Positions 13,401-24,092 of a DNA stretch of 64,000 bases are shown piece by piece. This stretch comes from Cardinalis cardinalis (taxonomy: Eukaryota; Chordata; Aves; Passeriformes; Cardinalidae). The position numbers and the translations under genes are program-made. Location: assembly GCA_014549065.1 (NCBI GenBank), contig JACDOX010000038.1:2673719-2737718 (forward strand), read 5' to 3'. Each line of letters opens with the position of its first letter. Within the stretch, counting starts at the first letter, position 1. The notes below the pieces were generated by a model. The model had not been told where the DNA came from. It did no database searches and saw nothing but the letters and a program-made list of their open reading frames with translations.

Positions 13401-16400
13401 ACCTGAGCTCTTTTTGTATGCTGAAAGGGTGGCTGTGCTGTGCATCATATGGTCACTTTAATACAGGCAGACCATTAACAGACTTGGCAGCCTTTGTTCA
13501 CACAACCTTCACCCCTCCTTCCCCTCCCCCCTCAAAAAATGTCCAGCACTTCCTCAGGAAGTGATTATATGGACTTCAGTCTCTGCCCTCTAGGGTCATG
13601 TCTGGACCTGTGCAGTTAGAGCTTGGGCCTGTTGGGAGAAGGGACTGAGGCCTGAAACCAGTTTATATGAAAGAGAGCTGCTTTCTCTAGCAGCATTTTT
13701 TAAACAGGCTTGCTATGTGCTGGTAGCTTCTTTGTGCATCTTGCCTAGACATTTAAAACAGCCTCAACCCCCTCAAAAAAAAAATCAACAAAAACCAACA
13801 CTCTCCCCCAAAACTACTAAATTGGATAACACTTCAGAAAATAGTCTCCTCACTTCCCATCGTCCACTTCACCCAAGCTAAGGGGGAAAGGTATCAGAGT
13901 CTGTTTCTTGTTACTGAACAACATCTCTACTTGTTTTGGGGCCCTGAGTTTGCTGCTTAAAGTAAGTCACTTAACTGGCAAACTTCTGGACGACTTCCTC
14001 CAAGATCCTGGAAAGTGAAGGCTTCTACCTAAATAACATAAAACAGGGGCGCGCGCCTTTTGGCTGAGTCACCAGGGCTTTCCCTCTTCCTAATGGAACA
14101 TTGGTTTCAAAAAAGCTTCTTGCAGGTAAGTTCTGAGTCCCATAATGACTTCTTTGTGATAATTCCCTGGAGTGAGGTCCTCTCTCTGCACTGATTATTT
14201 TTTTTTTACTTTTTTTTTTTCAGTCTATTAAACTAAAAACATTGAATTTGTTTTGTTTTGTTTTATTTAACACAAGCTTTGATATCAGCTGCAGATAATT
14301 CTCAGTGCAGGGGTGGGGATACATCTAGAATGATGGTCTAAACAGCTCTGTAGACTAGCACGTTTGCTAGTTTATATCTGTCCCGTTTAATAATTGGAGA
14401 CTGTCTGTGCCATAGCATGTTCTGATGGTCTGACAAAGGGAATGTTTCCCAGGTAGCTGTCAAAAATGATTTACAGTCTCCATTTCTGATCCTGCTACAT
14501 TATTTTCTAAAAGTGCAGGAGGATTGCAAGTGTGCACAAACACTTTGGCGCACGCTAGACTGGAGAAGCTGAGTCTTGTGCACGCTCTGGTCTTCAGCAA
14601 GCTGCGTGCTCTACCAGGACCACTTGCTAGAGTGGAAAAAACCCTTGCATCTTTCTCTTCCTGCCTTCCCATTCTTTCTGCTCCTCCCCAGTCAAGTGAG
14701 TTCTGTCTTCATTGGTAGCTACAATTCCTTGTGCTTTCTGACAGGAAAGCACATCCTTGTATCCTCTCTGGTAATTCAAGTCACTTGCTACTGGATGTGC
14801 AAAACGGGACTGGCTGAGGACCATGTAGCCTGGAGCTTGTCAGTCTAGCTACACCCCGGCTGTGAAGATGCAATCTGTCACACGTACTCCTCTCTATTCT
14901 CCACTTTCCCTTTTTAAAAAAACTGTTTGCATCAAGGACCTTAGCTGGAGACTCGCGCAGCCCCCTGTGAAACCTGCCTTCTCACTCCCTTTTTTTGGTG
15001 TGATTCAGGACTTTGGAGTCAGCAAAGACTGAGGAGCCCCCCCCTTTGCTGTAATAAGAAACAGACATAAAGTCCCCTCTTGTCACAACAACCCACAATG
15101 TTTTTATTTTTCCTACAACCCCTTTGAAATTGATGCAGTCTGGGCAATAGATGCAGTCTGACCCTTTGGATGTAATTTTTGTATCTTCATTTTTTTGACA
15201 ATTGCCCCTAAGAGCCCCAAATAGGGGACAAAAAGCGTTGGAGGACCTGAAACTTTTACCTGAGCCCAGGTTCTCCGGCGCTTCCCAGCCAAAAGGGGCT
15301 ACAGAGAAGCGTCTAAGCCAGTTCACAGAGCGAGCGTGTGTGGGGACTTCTCGCTGCCACGGACCCTTGATGCATGCTCCCCGCGCTCCAGTGGTCCCGT
15401 GTCAGAGGGCGGAGTTTTCGAAAGGAGGCCGCCAAAAATAAAAGGCAAAGAGACGGGATCGGCTGCAGCGGTTTCCCACAGGAGGAGGGAGTGTGCATCG
15501 GTCTGGTAACAAACAGAGAATGTTTCTCTCTTTAAAACAAAAAGAGGAAAGGAAATCACAAAAATCTGTGTTTTATCTTGGATATTTTCAGAATATTCTT
15601 GTTAAAATGCAGATTTTAATTTTTTTTTTATGAGCTGTTAGGGCTCTTACTGTAGAATGGTGCATTTGAAAATACTGTATAATATAGCAAATAGGTGCTC
15701 TTGGTGCTTTCACTGGAGCACTGCACTAACATTTACTTGATTTCTGTCACATAAATTTACAAAGTCTTGTCTTAAAACACACAATTCGGAACTTGTAAAT
15801 TTTAAAATTGTTTTGTGTACAAAGCCATTTTGATAATTTTATTTCCTGCTTCCATCTGAACTGGGAGTAGGGAATTGCTTACGGAACTCAGATTATCCAA
15901 ATTGTGCAAGCTTGCCAGAGCTGGACAGAGCAGCACAGAAATGTTAGTGCAATGCATTCTAGTGATAACTACAAAGCTGAGTTAAGGTACTTTAGGTCTG
16001 AATAATTTTTAATGAGTTGGCTGAATAAAACTAATGTAATTTGAATGCCTAAAGCTTTAGGTTAGGGGAGTTAGTTCACTGTATTTTATTAGTACTGTAA
16101 AAGTAAATATTTTTAAGACTGTCTTTTATTTCATGTTGCCGAGCGGAAGGTAAGTGATCTCATTACTGTTATTTTTTGTTAGACTTCTCCCAACAGAGTA
16201 AAAGCTTTACCATGGCAGTTCTGCCCTTCCTCCACCCCAGTTTGCTCTGTCTGATGGTGACATTTTCACTTTACAGATTATGTTAAAAAGAAATATGAAA
16301 TTCAGTTAACTTATTCACAGACATCGGTGTCTTTGACACAAGAAGACAGAGAAATGCATTCCGGGGAGGATGACTTTGAGTGCAGGGCAAAGCTGCTTTA

Positions 16401-18063
16401 AAATTGCCGTTCTTTTTCAGGACACTGACCTCTGTTCCTGATGATCTTAAATTTCAGTCTTCTACTCTTTTGGGATGAGTCTGTCTTGTATTTATTCTGT
16501 GCAATTACTAACTTTGTATTTTTTTTTCTTATTACTGTCACCTGCATTCGTGCTCCCCACCTTTCGTTGGCACGTCCTCTCTTCTTCTCCCCTTTCCTCA
16601 ACCCCACCCTTTCACTGTGCTTCGCTCCTGGGCACTTCACAAGACGTGGAAGATGTTAAATTTGTGATAAACTACGACTATCCGAACAGCTCTGAAGATT
16701 ACGTGCACCGTATTGGCCGTACCGCACGTAGTACCAACAAAGGTACTGCCTACACCTTCTTCACACCAGGAAACCTGAAACAAGCCAGGGAGCTTATCAA
16801 AGTTTTGGAAGAAGCCAATCAAGCCATCAATCCAAAGCTGATGCAGCTTGTGGACCACAGAGGAGGAGGAGGTGGTGGTGGAGGTAATGGCGCAAGGGAG
16901 AAGGGCTACACAGGGGATACATTCCCCATTTTGAGGGAGGGAATGTTAAGAGGGTAGTGAAGTAGTAAGTATAGGCCTGAGATAACACATTAGTAATAAA
17001 GCTGTTCTGTACTTGAGGTCCCAACACTTGACATAGTACTTCTGTCCCAAGAGAGAGGCAGTCCCTTGTTTTACCTTAGCTGTAGAATTTTTTTCTCTTA
17101 TAAGGTCATCAGGGAGCTGATTTTGCTTGAAGTAATTTCTTCCGCACAGCTCCTACTAAGGACAGGCAACAAGGTGTGTGTCCAAAGTTGAAATCAGTAA
17201 AGGAATACACTGAATTTCAGGAGCTGATACACTTTTTCTTCCCATTCCCTGAAGGAATAAGAAGTTTCCTTATACTTCCAAATTAGTCCTGAATTTCTTC
17301 TGTTTCTTTGTCTCCAAGCACGTGCATTAAGAACCCTTGTTGAACTTCATGTTTACACCTTGAACAAAATAAGGAGGCCTGTGCACAGCTGTGCAGAAAA
17401 GTTACAGTCTGTCAGAAGAAGGTGCTCCTTGGGAGCAAAATTGGAGATGTAGAAGGGGGAGAAAGGGTGGCCTAAGTGTACCAGAGATCATTGTTTAAGA
17501 CTTGTTCATGGCACTAAATCTTAATGTATCCATCGCCAGGAGGTCGTTCTCGTTACCGAACGAGCAGTTCAGTAAACAACCCTAACCTGATGTACCAGGA
17601 AGAGTGTGACAGGAGGCTCCGGGGAGTGAAAGAGGGCCGCAGAGACTCAGGTGGCTTCAGAGACCGTGAACGTGGTGAAAGTTTTGCCAACGGAGCCAAC
17701 AAGACCTATGGCAGTGCCTACGGGAGCCCAAATTCTGCTTTTGGGGCAGCACAGAGCCAGTATGGTTACACTCAAGGGAGCTATGGAGCAGCTGCCTATG
17801 GCACGAGTGGCTATGGCACTGCAGAGTACAGTGCTAGTGGCTATGGTGCCAGCACCACAGCTGCCACGGCTGGGAGAACCTCACAGAGCACTACCCAACA
17901 GCAGTATGCAGGGATGGTGGGGCGCTCAGGCCAGCAGCCACAGCCGCTCATGTCACAACAGTTTCCGCAGCCCCCTGCCACTAACGTGATGGGCTATATG
18001 GGACAGACTGCCACCTACCAGTACCCGCCCCCCCCCCCCCCCCCCCCCCCCTCCCGCAAATGA
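1257..18063 (+). CDS. DDX17: DDX17 (p72), DEAD-box ATP-dependent RNA helicase, 13 exons
   Basis: Nuclear RNA helicase of the DDX5/DDX17 pair, acting in splicing, microRNA processing and transcriptional coregulation. Coding exons: 1257-1300, 5369-5519, 7465-7564, 7702-7835, 8439-8504, 8807-8948, 10532-10692, 10781-10953, 11279-11389, 11845-11906, 12406-12465, 16644-16883, 17540-18063. All junctions are GT-AG and the sum is 1968 nt, giving 655 aa (human p72 is about 650). Motifs: Walker A AQTGSGKT 134-141, PTRELA 171-176, DEAD 244-247, SAT 275-277, motif V ATDVASRGLD 393-402, HRIGRTAR 423-430. An RG/G-rich start and a Gly run (about 470-483) flank the core. The tail is rich in Tyr, Gly, Ser and Gln and ends in polyproline plus SRK. 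Intron 11 (12466-16643) is 4.2 kb. The paralogue DDX5 is excluded by the MRG-type start, the glycine run and the tail sequence. Confidence 0.97.
5885..6325 (-). mobile_element. CR1 LINE fragment in DDX17 intron 2
   Basis: Read on the + strand, the text runs from a degenerate 3' terminus (ttgaaagaggcc, then a stretch on 'tctagtctaatcctctgctt') through 'atatccccagggatga' to 'aggtgcagtactccgtg'. This is the usual order of antisense avian CR1 3' sequence. It is strongly diverged, so the copy is old. It has no open reading frame and no sign of affecting splicing. Confidence 0.7.
11985..12125. repeat. T/G-rich low-complexity tract in DDX17 intron 10
   Basis: About 140 bases made almost only of T and G, built from variants of TTTTG (for example tttgttttgtttttgttttg). 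It lies between the donor at 11907 and the acceptor before 12406. The open frame across it is a composition artefact. Confidence 0.85.
12466..16643 (+). other. DDX17 intron 11, long intron with no recognised exon
   Basis: This 4.2-kb intron splits the conserved motif V (ATDVASRGLD) between exons 11 and 12. I see no repeat of known type in it. It contains one CpG-richer patch (about 15260-15480) with an A/T-rich box, ccccaaatagggg, just before it at about 15214. It also contains several open stretches, the longest from about 12671 to 12985, that match nothing I know. Retention of this intron would truncate the helicase after motif V. Confidence 0.6.
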
Positions 18064-19370
18064 AACCACTTGCTGGTGACCAGTGTAGACCTCTTAGATT
18101 TAAAGGAAACTTTTCTTTCTCTTCTTTCCCATTGTGATGTCTCTCATGCAGGTTAGGCTTAGAATTCACTATCCAAATCCCTTGAGCCTATCAAAAATGG
18201 CCCCCAGCCCACATTAATGACCCTGTCCTCTTTTTTTTTTTTTTTTTAAGATATATGTATAGTTGACTGGAAAATTTATTATTTTTGTCTTGCATGTTGA
18301 GGAATTCGGAAATCTTATTTTTTCTAAAAGAAAAGGGTATAAGGCAGATAGGTTCCAGCTGGATCATCTTGGTGTCTAAGGTTTGTGGGAAAATTTGCTT
18401 TTGAGAGAAAGAAGTTTCTATTGTGTAACACATTAACTTAATTTCAGGAAGTATAAAGAAAGATGGGAAACTCTGGGGGAGCCAAAAAGCACTTCATTTA
18501 AAATATAAATGCAAGGGAGAAATGCTCACTTCTCCTAATATTTTTTTTTTTTAATAGCTCACTAGTACTGCTTGTATTCTTACTGTAGGTGACTTTCCAT
18601 AGGAAAACTCTTCTCATTTGTCTAAGCTGGGTGGTGTTCAGAGTAAAGCCTTGGGTATATTATTGGCAATTTCTGTAGTTCTGGAAGCTCCATTTTCTGC
18701 TACCGTAACAGCCTGCAGTAGGGAGCTTGGGTTTAGAAACCCCATGTCAGAGACCAAACCTGTCTTACATTGACTACCTGAAAATCATCTACCCACAGTT
18801 GCTGTGGGTACCACTGCTGAAATGTTCAACTAAGTAAATTCTTTCCCTACAGTTGTTAAATTGCAGCATCGCAAATGCGTGGAGCCTCATTATCATTAAA
18901 TTAGTTACTGCTCTCAAATTTCTGTTTGGTTTATTGAAAGAAGTCTTCCTTGAGAGCCTAGAAATTATGCAGAACTGAAACAATGAACAGTGTTATTTTG
19001 TTTGTCTGTCCTTCACAAACAAACTCCGTTTTGCCATGGGGAATGTTCTGAGTGCCGCTACGCTCGATAAAATGTGACAGAGTTTTCCACACTTAAATTT
19101 AAGAGGTTTGAATAGGGTGGGCTGGGGGAGGGCGGGGGGAGGAAGGCAGGAGGAGATTGCCTGGGAATCTCCTTTTCATGAGGTAAGCGGTGAGCTGGTT
19201 AGTGCATCTTGATTCTGAAGCTTTGTTTCTTTTGTACCTTGCACTGACTATCGCTTTCTCTGGCTTTTGAGTGCATTTCCCTGCTCCACTGGTCCCTTTG
19301 GGCTGAGCTCTTGCAGGTAGGTAGTATTTTAGAAAATGTTAGAGAAGAGTGAAATTTTAGTATATACGTA

Positions 19371-19376
19371 AATAAA
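19371..19376 (+). terminator. DDX17: Proximal DDX17 polyadenylation signal
   Basis: An exact AATAAA about 1.3 kb after the stop codon, followed by T/GT-rich sequence. Use is unproven. Confidence 0.4.
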
Positions 19377-19756
19377 ACTTGTTTATTTTACAGGCTAAGG
19401 TGGGTGTGAGGGGGGTTTCCCCCTTTAGTAAAGCATGTTGTTGACTTGTTATTTCTAATACCAGACGGTTCAGAGACAGTAGATGATAACCGGAGTTGGC
19501 TGCTCTTGGTCTGATAAGATGACAAAAGGATGGATCCATCTCCTGGTTTGAGGCATGCTCTTTGCATTTAGGGAGTGCAGGGGGCTTGTGGGTTTTTCTG
19601 TTGGCGTTCTTGCATATGGATGAACAAGGCAGCCCACTCCTTCTGTAGCAGAGTGGAACTTCTTATAGCCCTGAAAAAGAGCTTGCTTATACAGAAATTA
19701 TTTCTTTTAACATTTAATTTCTTCCCAGAGTAAAATTTTGGGGGATGGATGTGCTT

Positions 19757-19786
19757 TTTTCTTTTTCTCTTTTTTTTTTTCTTTTT

Positions 19787-19817
<31 letters not shown>
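19757..19817. repeat. Polypyrimidine tract in DDX17 3' UTR
   Basis: Runs of T broken by single C residues, followed by an uninterrupted run of T up to 19817. In the transcript this is a long U-rich tract. Confidence 0.85.
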
Positions 19818-20684
19818 GTGTTGTACACAGGTAGGTTGCTGACAGAGAGAAGGGAGATTCCTTCCAGAACCTCAGTTCCCTGGTTCCATTTTATATTTCC
19901 AGTGCATGGGCAGGAAGTTCTTTAGCTTGTGTAAAGTGAAAGCCAGAAATATTTTGTTTATCCAGGCACTGACTGATAGGTCTTTGGCCTCCCTCGCAAG
20001 CAAATGTAGAGCTTTTTTTTTTGAGAGCAGAATGCAGAAATGCATTTGAGGTGTGTAGGAGTAGGACATCTCACTGACTGGCTTGAAAAAGGGTCTCTGG
20101 ACCGCCAAAGCTGCCTTATAGTCCGTTACAGCTTTCACTTTTGGGGGGTGACTTGTGCATATGTAAACATCGATGCCAAGTCTTGCAGTGCTTCGTTGCC
20201 ATTGAGGTCAACTGAAGTCCAGGGTCTCAGTTCAGTTCAGAGTGTCAGCCAGACCGCTGAATGCACTGTGGCATGTGCTGCCCCTGTCCCACCTGGTGCT
20301 CTCTGCTCTGCTCCATGTACCAGCTGGAGGGCCCTTGTTGATAAAGCATTAGCGTCTAGTGTTGTTTGCATTGTTTTCAACCTGTAAAAAGTTTGTGGGA
20401 GTGTCAGATATCTGAGCTGGGTGTCTCCTCCCCTCCCACTTCCTGAAGCAATTTACTGTTTGGATTTCTCTGAACAATGGAAGAGTTACTAGCTTTGTGT
20501 GGGATCAGCATCTTGTTTCACACACCTGCTGGTCTCTGAACACATTCCTGTTGTATTAATGAAGACTTGAATTGAGAGATTCATAGATCTGTGGTGTTGA
20601 GGCACAGGATACTAAGAGCTATGTTACTATTCTTAGTTTGTAAATTGTCCTTTTGATACCATCTTGTTTTCTTTTGTAGGTATA

Positions 20685-20708
20685 AATAAAAACACTGTTG
20701 TCAATAAA
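20685..20708 (+). terminator. DDX17: Distal DDX17 polyadenylation signals (two AATAAA)
   Basis: Two exact AATAAA hexamers 12 bases apart (20685-20690, 20703-20708), followed by a T/GT-rich stretch at 20709-20732. They mark the most likely end of the full-length DDX17 transcript. Confidence 0.75.
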
Positions 20709-20709
20709 T

Positions 20710-21470
20710 TGTGAACTTTGTCTTTATTTTTGGAATGTAAAGCTGTCTTTGCCCCTGTTCTTCCCAGTTCTTAGAAGTCAAATTCAAGGAGGTGGAAACA
20801 CTTCTTGGCAACCGCCTGAACTGTAATTGAAATAGTCCCTGTTTGTAGAACATAAGGAAACTGAAAATAAGTGAGCGAGGAGGATATTTGAATACTTGTG
20901 GAATTAGAAGATTCCTGTTATTCAAAGGCAATGTGTTTTTCTTAAATGTTACAGGGCTTGAATAGAGATAGGGTCAGGCAGAATTAATTTTCAAGAGGGT
21001 GTTAGTTCATACAGAGTTAAAGTAACAGTTTGTAGCATCTGCTGTGTCAGACATGGCAACCTGTGAAGTGGGTCAGTTAAGTTAGCACACTTTATTAGTG
21101 TGTTACATGTTCCCTTTACCATGGGCACTTGCTGAAGGACTACTGGGAGTGACATTTTCTCTTGTGCTGCCTCAGGGTCAGGGTGGAGGTGTGTTTCGAG
21201 TGTAGATGCTGGGAAGAGCTGGGAGAGAAGAAATTGCACTACTTCAGTATTGGCCAGTATTGGCCAGCACTAGCACCAAATTCAAGTGAGAAGAAATAAA
21301 AAAATGGAGGAGAAGAGTCTGATGGATGAAAAGCATTCCGAGCCCTGTCTTCCTGGCACTGGGTTGAAACTCTGCTGAGCCATCCATTAGTCAAAAAGGG
21401 CCAGGGAAGGAAAGCTGTGATCTTAAACAGCTTTGTCTTTGGAATTTCTTGTGCTGCCTGTGGGATGTCT
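20710..21470 (-). other. KDELR3: KDELR3 3' UTR
   Basis: Sequence downstream of the KDELR3 stop (21471-21473 on the - strand), ending at - strand poly(A) signals at 21091-21096 or 20723-20728. It contains no repeat I recognise apart from a doubled 'cagtattggc' near 21246-21265. Confidence 0.55.
20723..20728 (-). terminator. KDELR3: Distal KDELR3 polyadenylation signal on the opposite strand
   Basis: TTTATT on the + strand is AATAAA on the - strand. It lies 15 bases beyond the last DDX17 signal. A second - strand AATAAA at 21091-21096 is an alternative nearer the KDELR3 stop codon. Confidence 0.5.
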
Positions 21471-24048
21471 TCAAACAGGCATGGGAAGACTGAGCTTCTT
21501 TCCTTTTAGGACTGCAAAGAGAAAGACAAGGTAATGAGTAAATTTAATGGAATTCAACTCTTTTATTGTTTCTACCATTTTGTGTTTTCTGGCTTGCGAT
21601 TTAGAGTGCCAGATAGTGGGGTGCCAGGTTTGCAGACTGCCAATGGGAGAGAACCACTATGAAATGCTAAGAGGGGAAAGCATAACCTATTTATCCTCTT
21701 TTATGCTAAAGGAAAAGGTTCCTATTTGACTTGCATGGTTACTTGTTCTCATGGGCGGACCATCTTAAATATTTTTCTCGATGATGTGCTATTCCTAGTG
21801 CTTTCCTTTCCTTTTGATACAGAGCATGGCCTGAATCAGTGTCTGTGGGCAGATCCCTGCTGAGCCCCTCCCAGCCCATCTGAGCTGAACCTTGGGATGG
21901 CAGGGATGTCTCTGGGAAATGCCCGAGGCCCATGGGCTTAGATGGGGTGGCTGGATTGGGGACTTTGCTGTGTGTGCAGTGGTCAGTGGTGCAGAGTGGC
22001 CGTGCCTGGCACAGGGTGGTACCGGGGTGGGCGCTGGGGCTGTGTCTGTTGTGTGCCAAGGGCAGGGCTGTGATATTCTGAGGATGCACCATGAGGGAGG
22101 GCCTGATGGACTGAGTGAGGCTGGAGGAACTGCCAGGCTGGAGAGCTGGAGGCCTTGTGAAGGTCAACAAAGCCAATGCCCATCCTGCCCTGTGGTGGGA
22201 CAACCCTAGGCAACAGTTTGTGCTGGGGGCTGCCCAGCTGGAAAGCAGCTTGCAGGGAAAGGCCTTGGGTGTGCTGGTGGACACCAAGTTGAACACAAGC
22301 CATCAGTGTGCCCTCGTGGTGAGGCAAAGAGCCTCTGGAGCTGCATTGCCAGCAGGGAGTTCTTCCTCTCCACTGATCCTTGGGAGGCCACAGCTGGAGT
22401 GGTGGCCTCAGCTCTGGGCTCAGAACAAGAGATGGGGAATCAAGAAGGGCCCCAAGAGCATCATGATGTAGGAGCACAGGCTGTGAGCTGAGACTGTTCA
22501 GCGTTGAGAAGGCTGAGGGGCACCTTACCCATGTGCACAAGGGCTGGATTGGAGGAGTGGAGGCCCAGACTCTACTGAGCAGTGCCCAGTGACAGAGCAA
22601 GGGACAATGAGAAATTCCACTTAAACATCTGAAAATAGTATTTTATAGTGAGGGTGGCCAGACAGTGGCACAGATTGCCCAGAGNAGCTTCACCCTGGAG
22701 ATAGTCAAACTCTTACTGGACAGGACCTTGAAAAATGTGACTGGGGCATGNATTAGATGATTTTCCCTCCTCCACCCTGACTGCCCACACCCCTGGCCAT
22801 TCTGTGAAATACAAGCTCTTTGGGGAGCTGAAAGCTTCCTCAGGATATCTTTCATGTCCTTGTGTTAAACAGAAGGGAGCTCATCTAGTTTTGAAAACAA
22901 GATAAAAAGAAGTAGCTTTCTATAAAAATCCCTTTGCAGTGTTTTGGTATAGGCTCAGAAGTCTTACTAAATCCATTTCTTTATGTAACACATTTTTACT
23001 TTCTTTTTTCATCATTACTGCCCTTTTTTTCTGAGNTCTTCAGTGTTAGAAATGTTTTGAAAAGTTTGGTTTTTTGAAAGAATGTAAGAGATGCAACCTG
23101 CTAAAATACTGCTGGCTCTCATAAATGGTTGCAAAGTATTTGCATGTCTTCAGACACTGTTTCTCTCCCATGATCCGGAACATTTGTGTANAAGAAAAGA
23201 GAAAAAAAGCAATTCTCTTCCTGCTGTGATGTCCCATTTACAAATGTTTTTTCTTCTGCCTCCTGTATCATCTAAATTTTGCAGCTCTGCCACTAGCAGT
23301 GTGAGAGATTGGAAGCCAGCAGTTGTGTTTTTTCCCCCTTTTGTTCCACCATCACAGCTACAAAGGGTATGGATTTCTCACAAAATACAGGACACATGAA
23401 TTGAGCAGAGCTAAAATGGGAATTAGTTTAGAAAAGAAAAAAAAATGAATTGACGTGAAGCACCTTGATGGCAGTTTTAGAACGTATTTTTCTTCCTACA
23501 AAAATATTTTCTAACAGAAGGAAGTCTTAATCTGCCAAGGCCAGCCACCTGCTCAGTGCTCCTGTCACCTTTCTATCAGCAGGTGTATTGCATGAAGCTA
23601 CCAAATATCCATCCCTTGAAACTTCAAACAAGGGCTGTCATTACTGCTTTTGGCAGACTTGTTGGGGAAAGTGAAGAAGGGGGAAAACAGCTATCTCCTT
23701 GGCTAATTTAATCTAATTCCATCCTTCTCAACAGAAAGGTGTGTTGAAGTGTCCTTCAGCCTNGGTAAACCACAGCATGTTCTATCAGGATTTAGACCCT
23801 TGGTGCACTTTTAAACTCTGGTGGCCATTTACCAAAGAATGGCACTGAATGGAAGGGGCATCTGATTTTGGAAAACAGGAGTGTCTTGTCTGTGCAGATG
23901 CCCATCTTCCTACAGAATCAGTTCTTCACAATCAAGAACTTGATCTTCTCTATCAAAGGAAAAGAAGGTTTAATAATATCTCCGTATGTCTGCAGTTGCT
24001 TTCTCAGGTACATTGTCTGCCTGCAGCTATTTTTTCCCCCTCAAAGTT

Positions 24049-24092
<44 letters not shown>

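Larger units (their letters stand above)
18064..20728 (+). other. DDX17: DDX17 3' UTR
   Basis: The stretch follows the TGA at 18061-18063 and ends just after twin poly(A) signals AATAAA at 20685-20690 and 20703-20708. A proximal AATAAA at 19371-19376 could give a UTR of about 1.3 kb. T-rich runs occur at 18231-18247 and 19757-19817. A long 3' UTR is normal for DDX17. Confidence 0.8.

Noticed and set aside
21739..22600. Two - strand open frames of about 185 and 205 codons
   Set aside because: They are antisense readings of the CR1 copy and its flank in KDELR3 intron 4.
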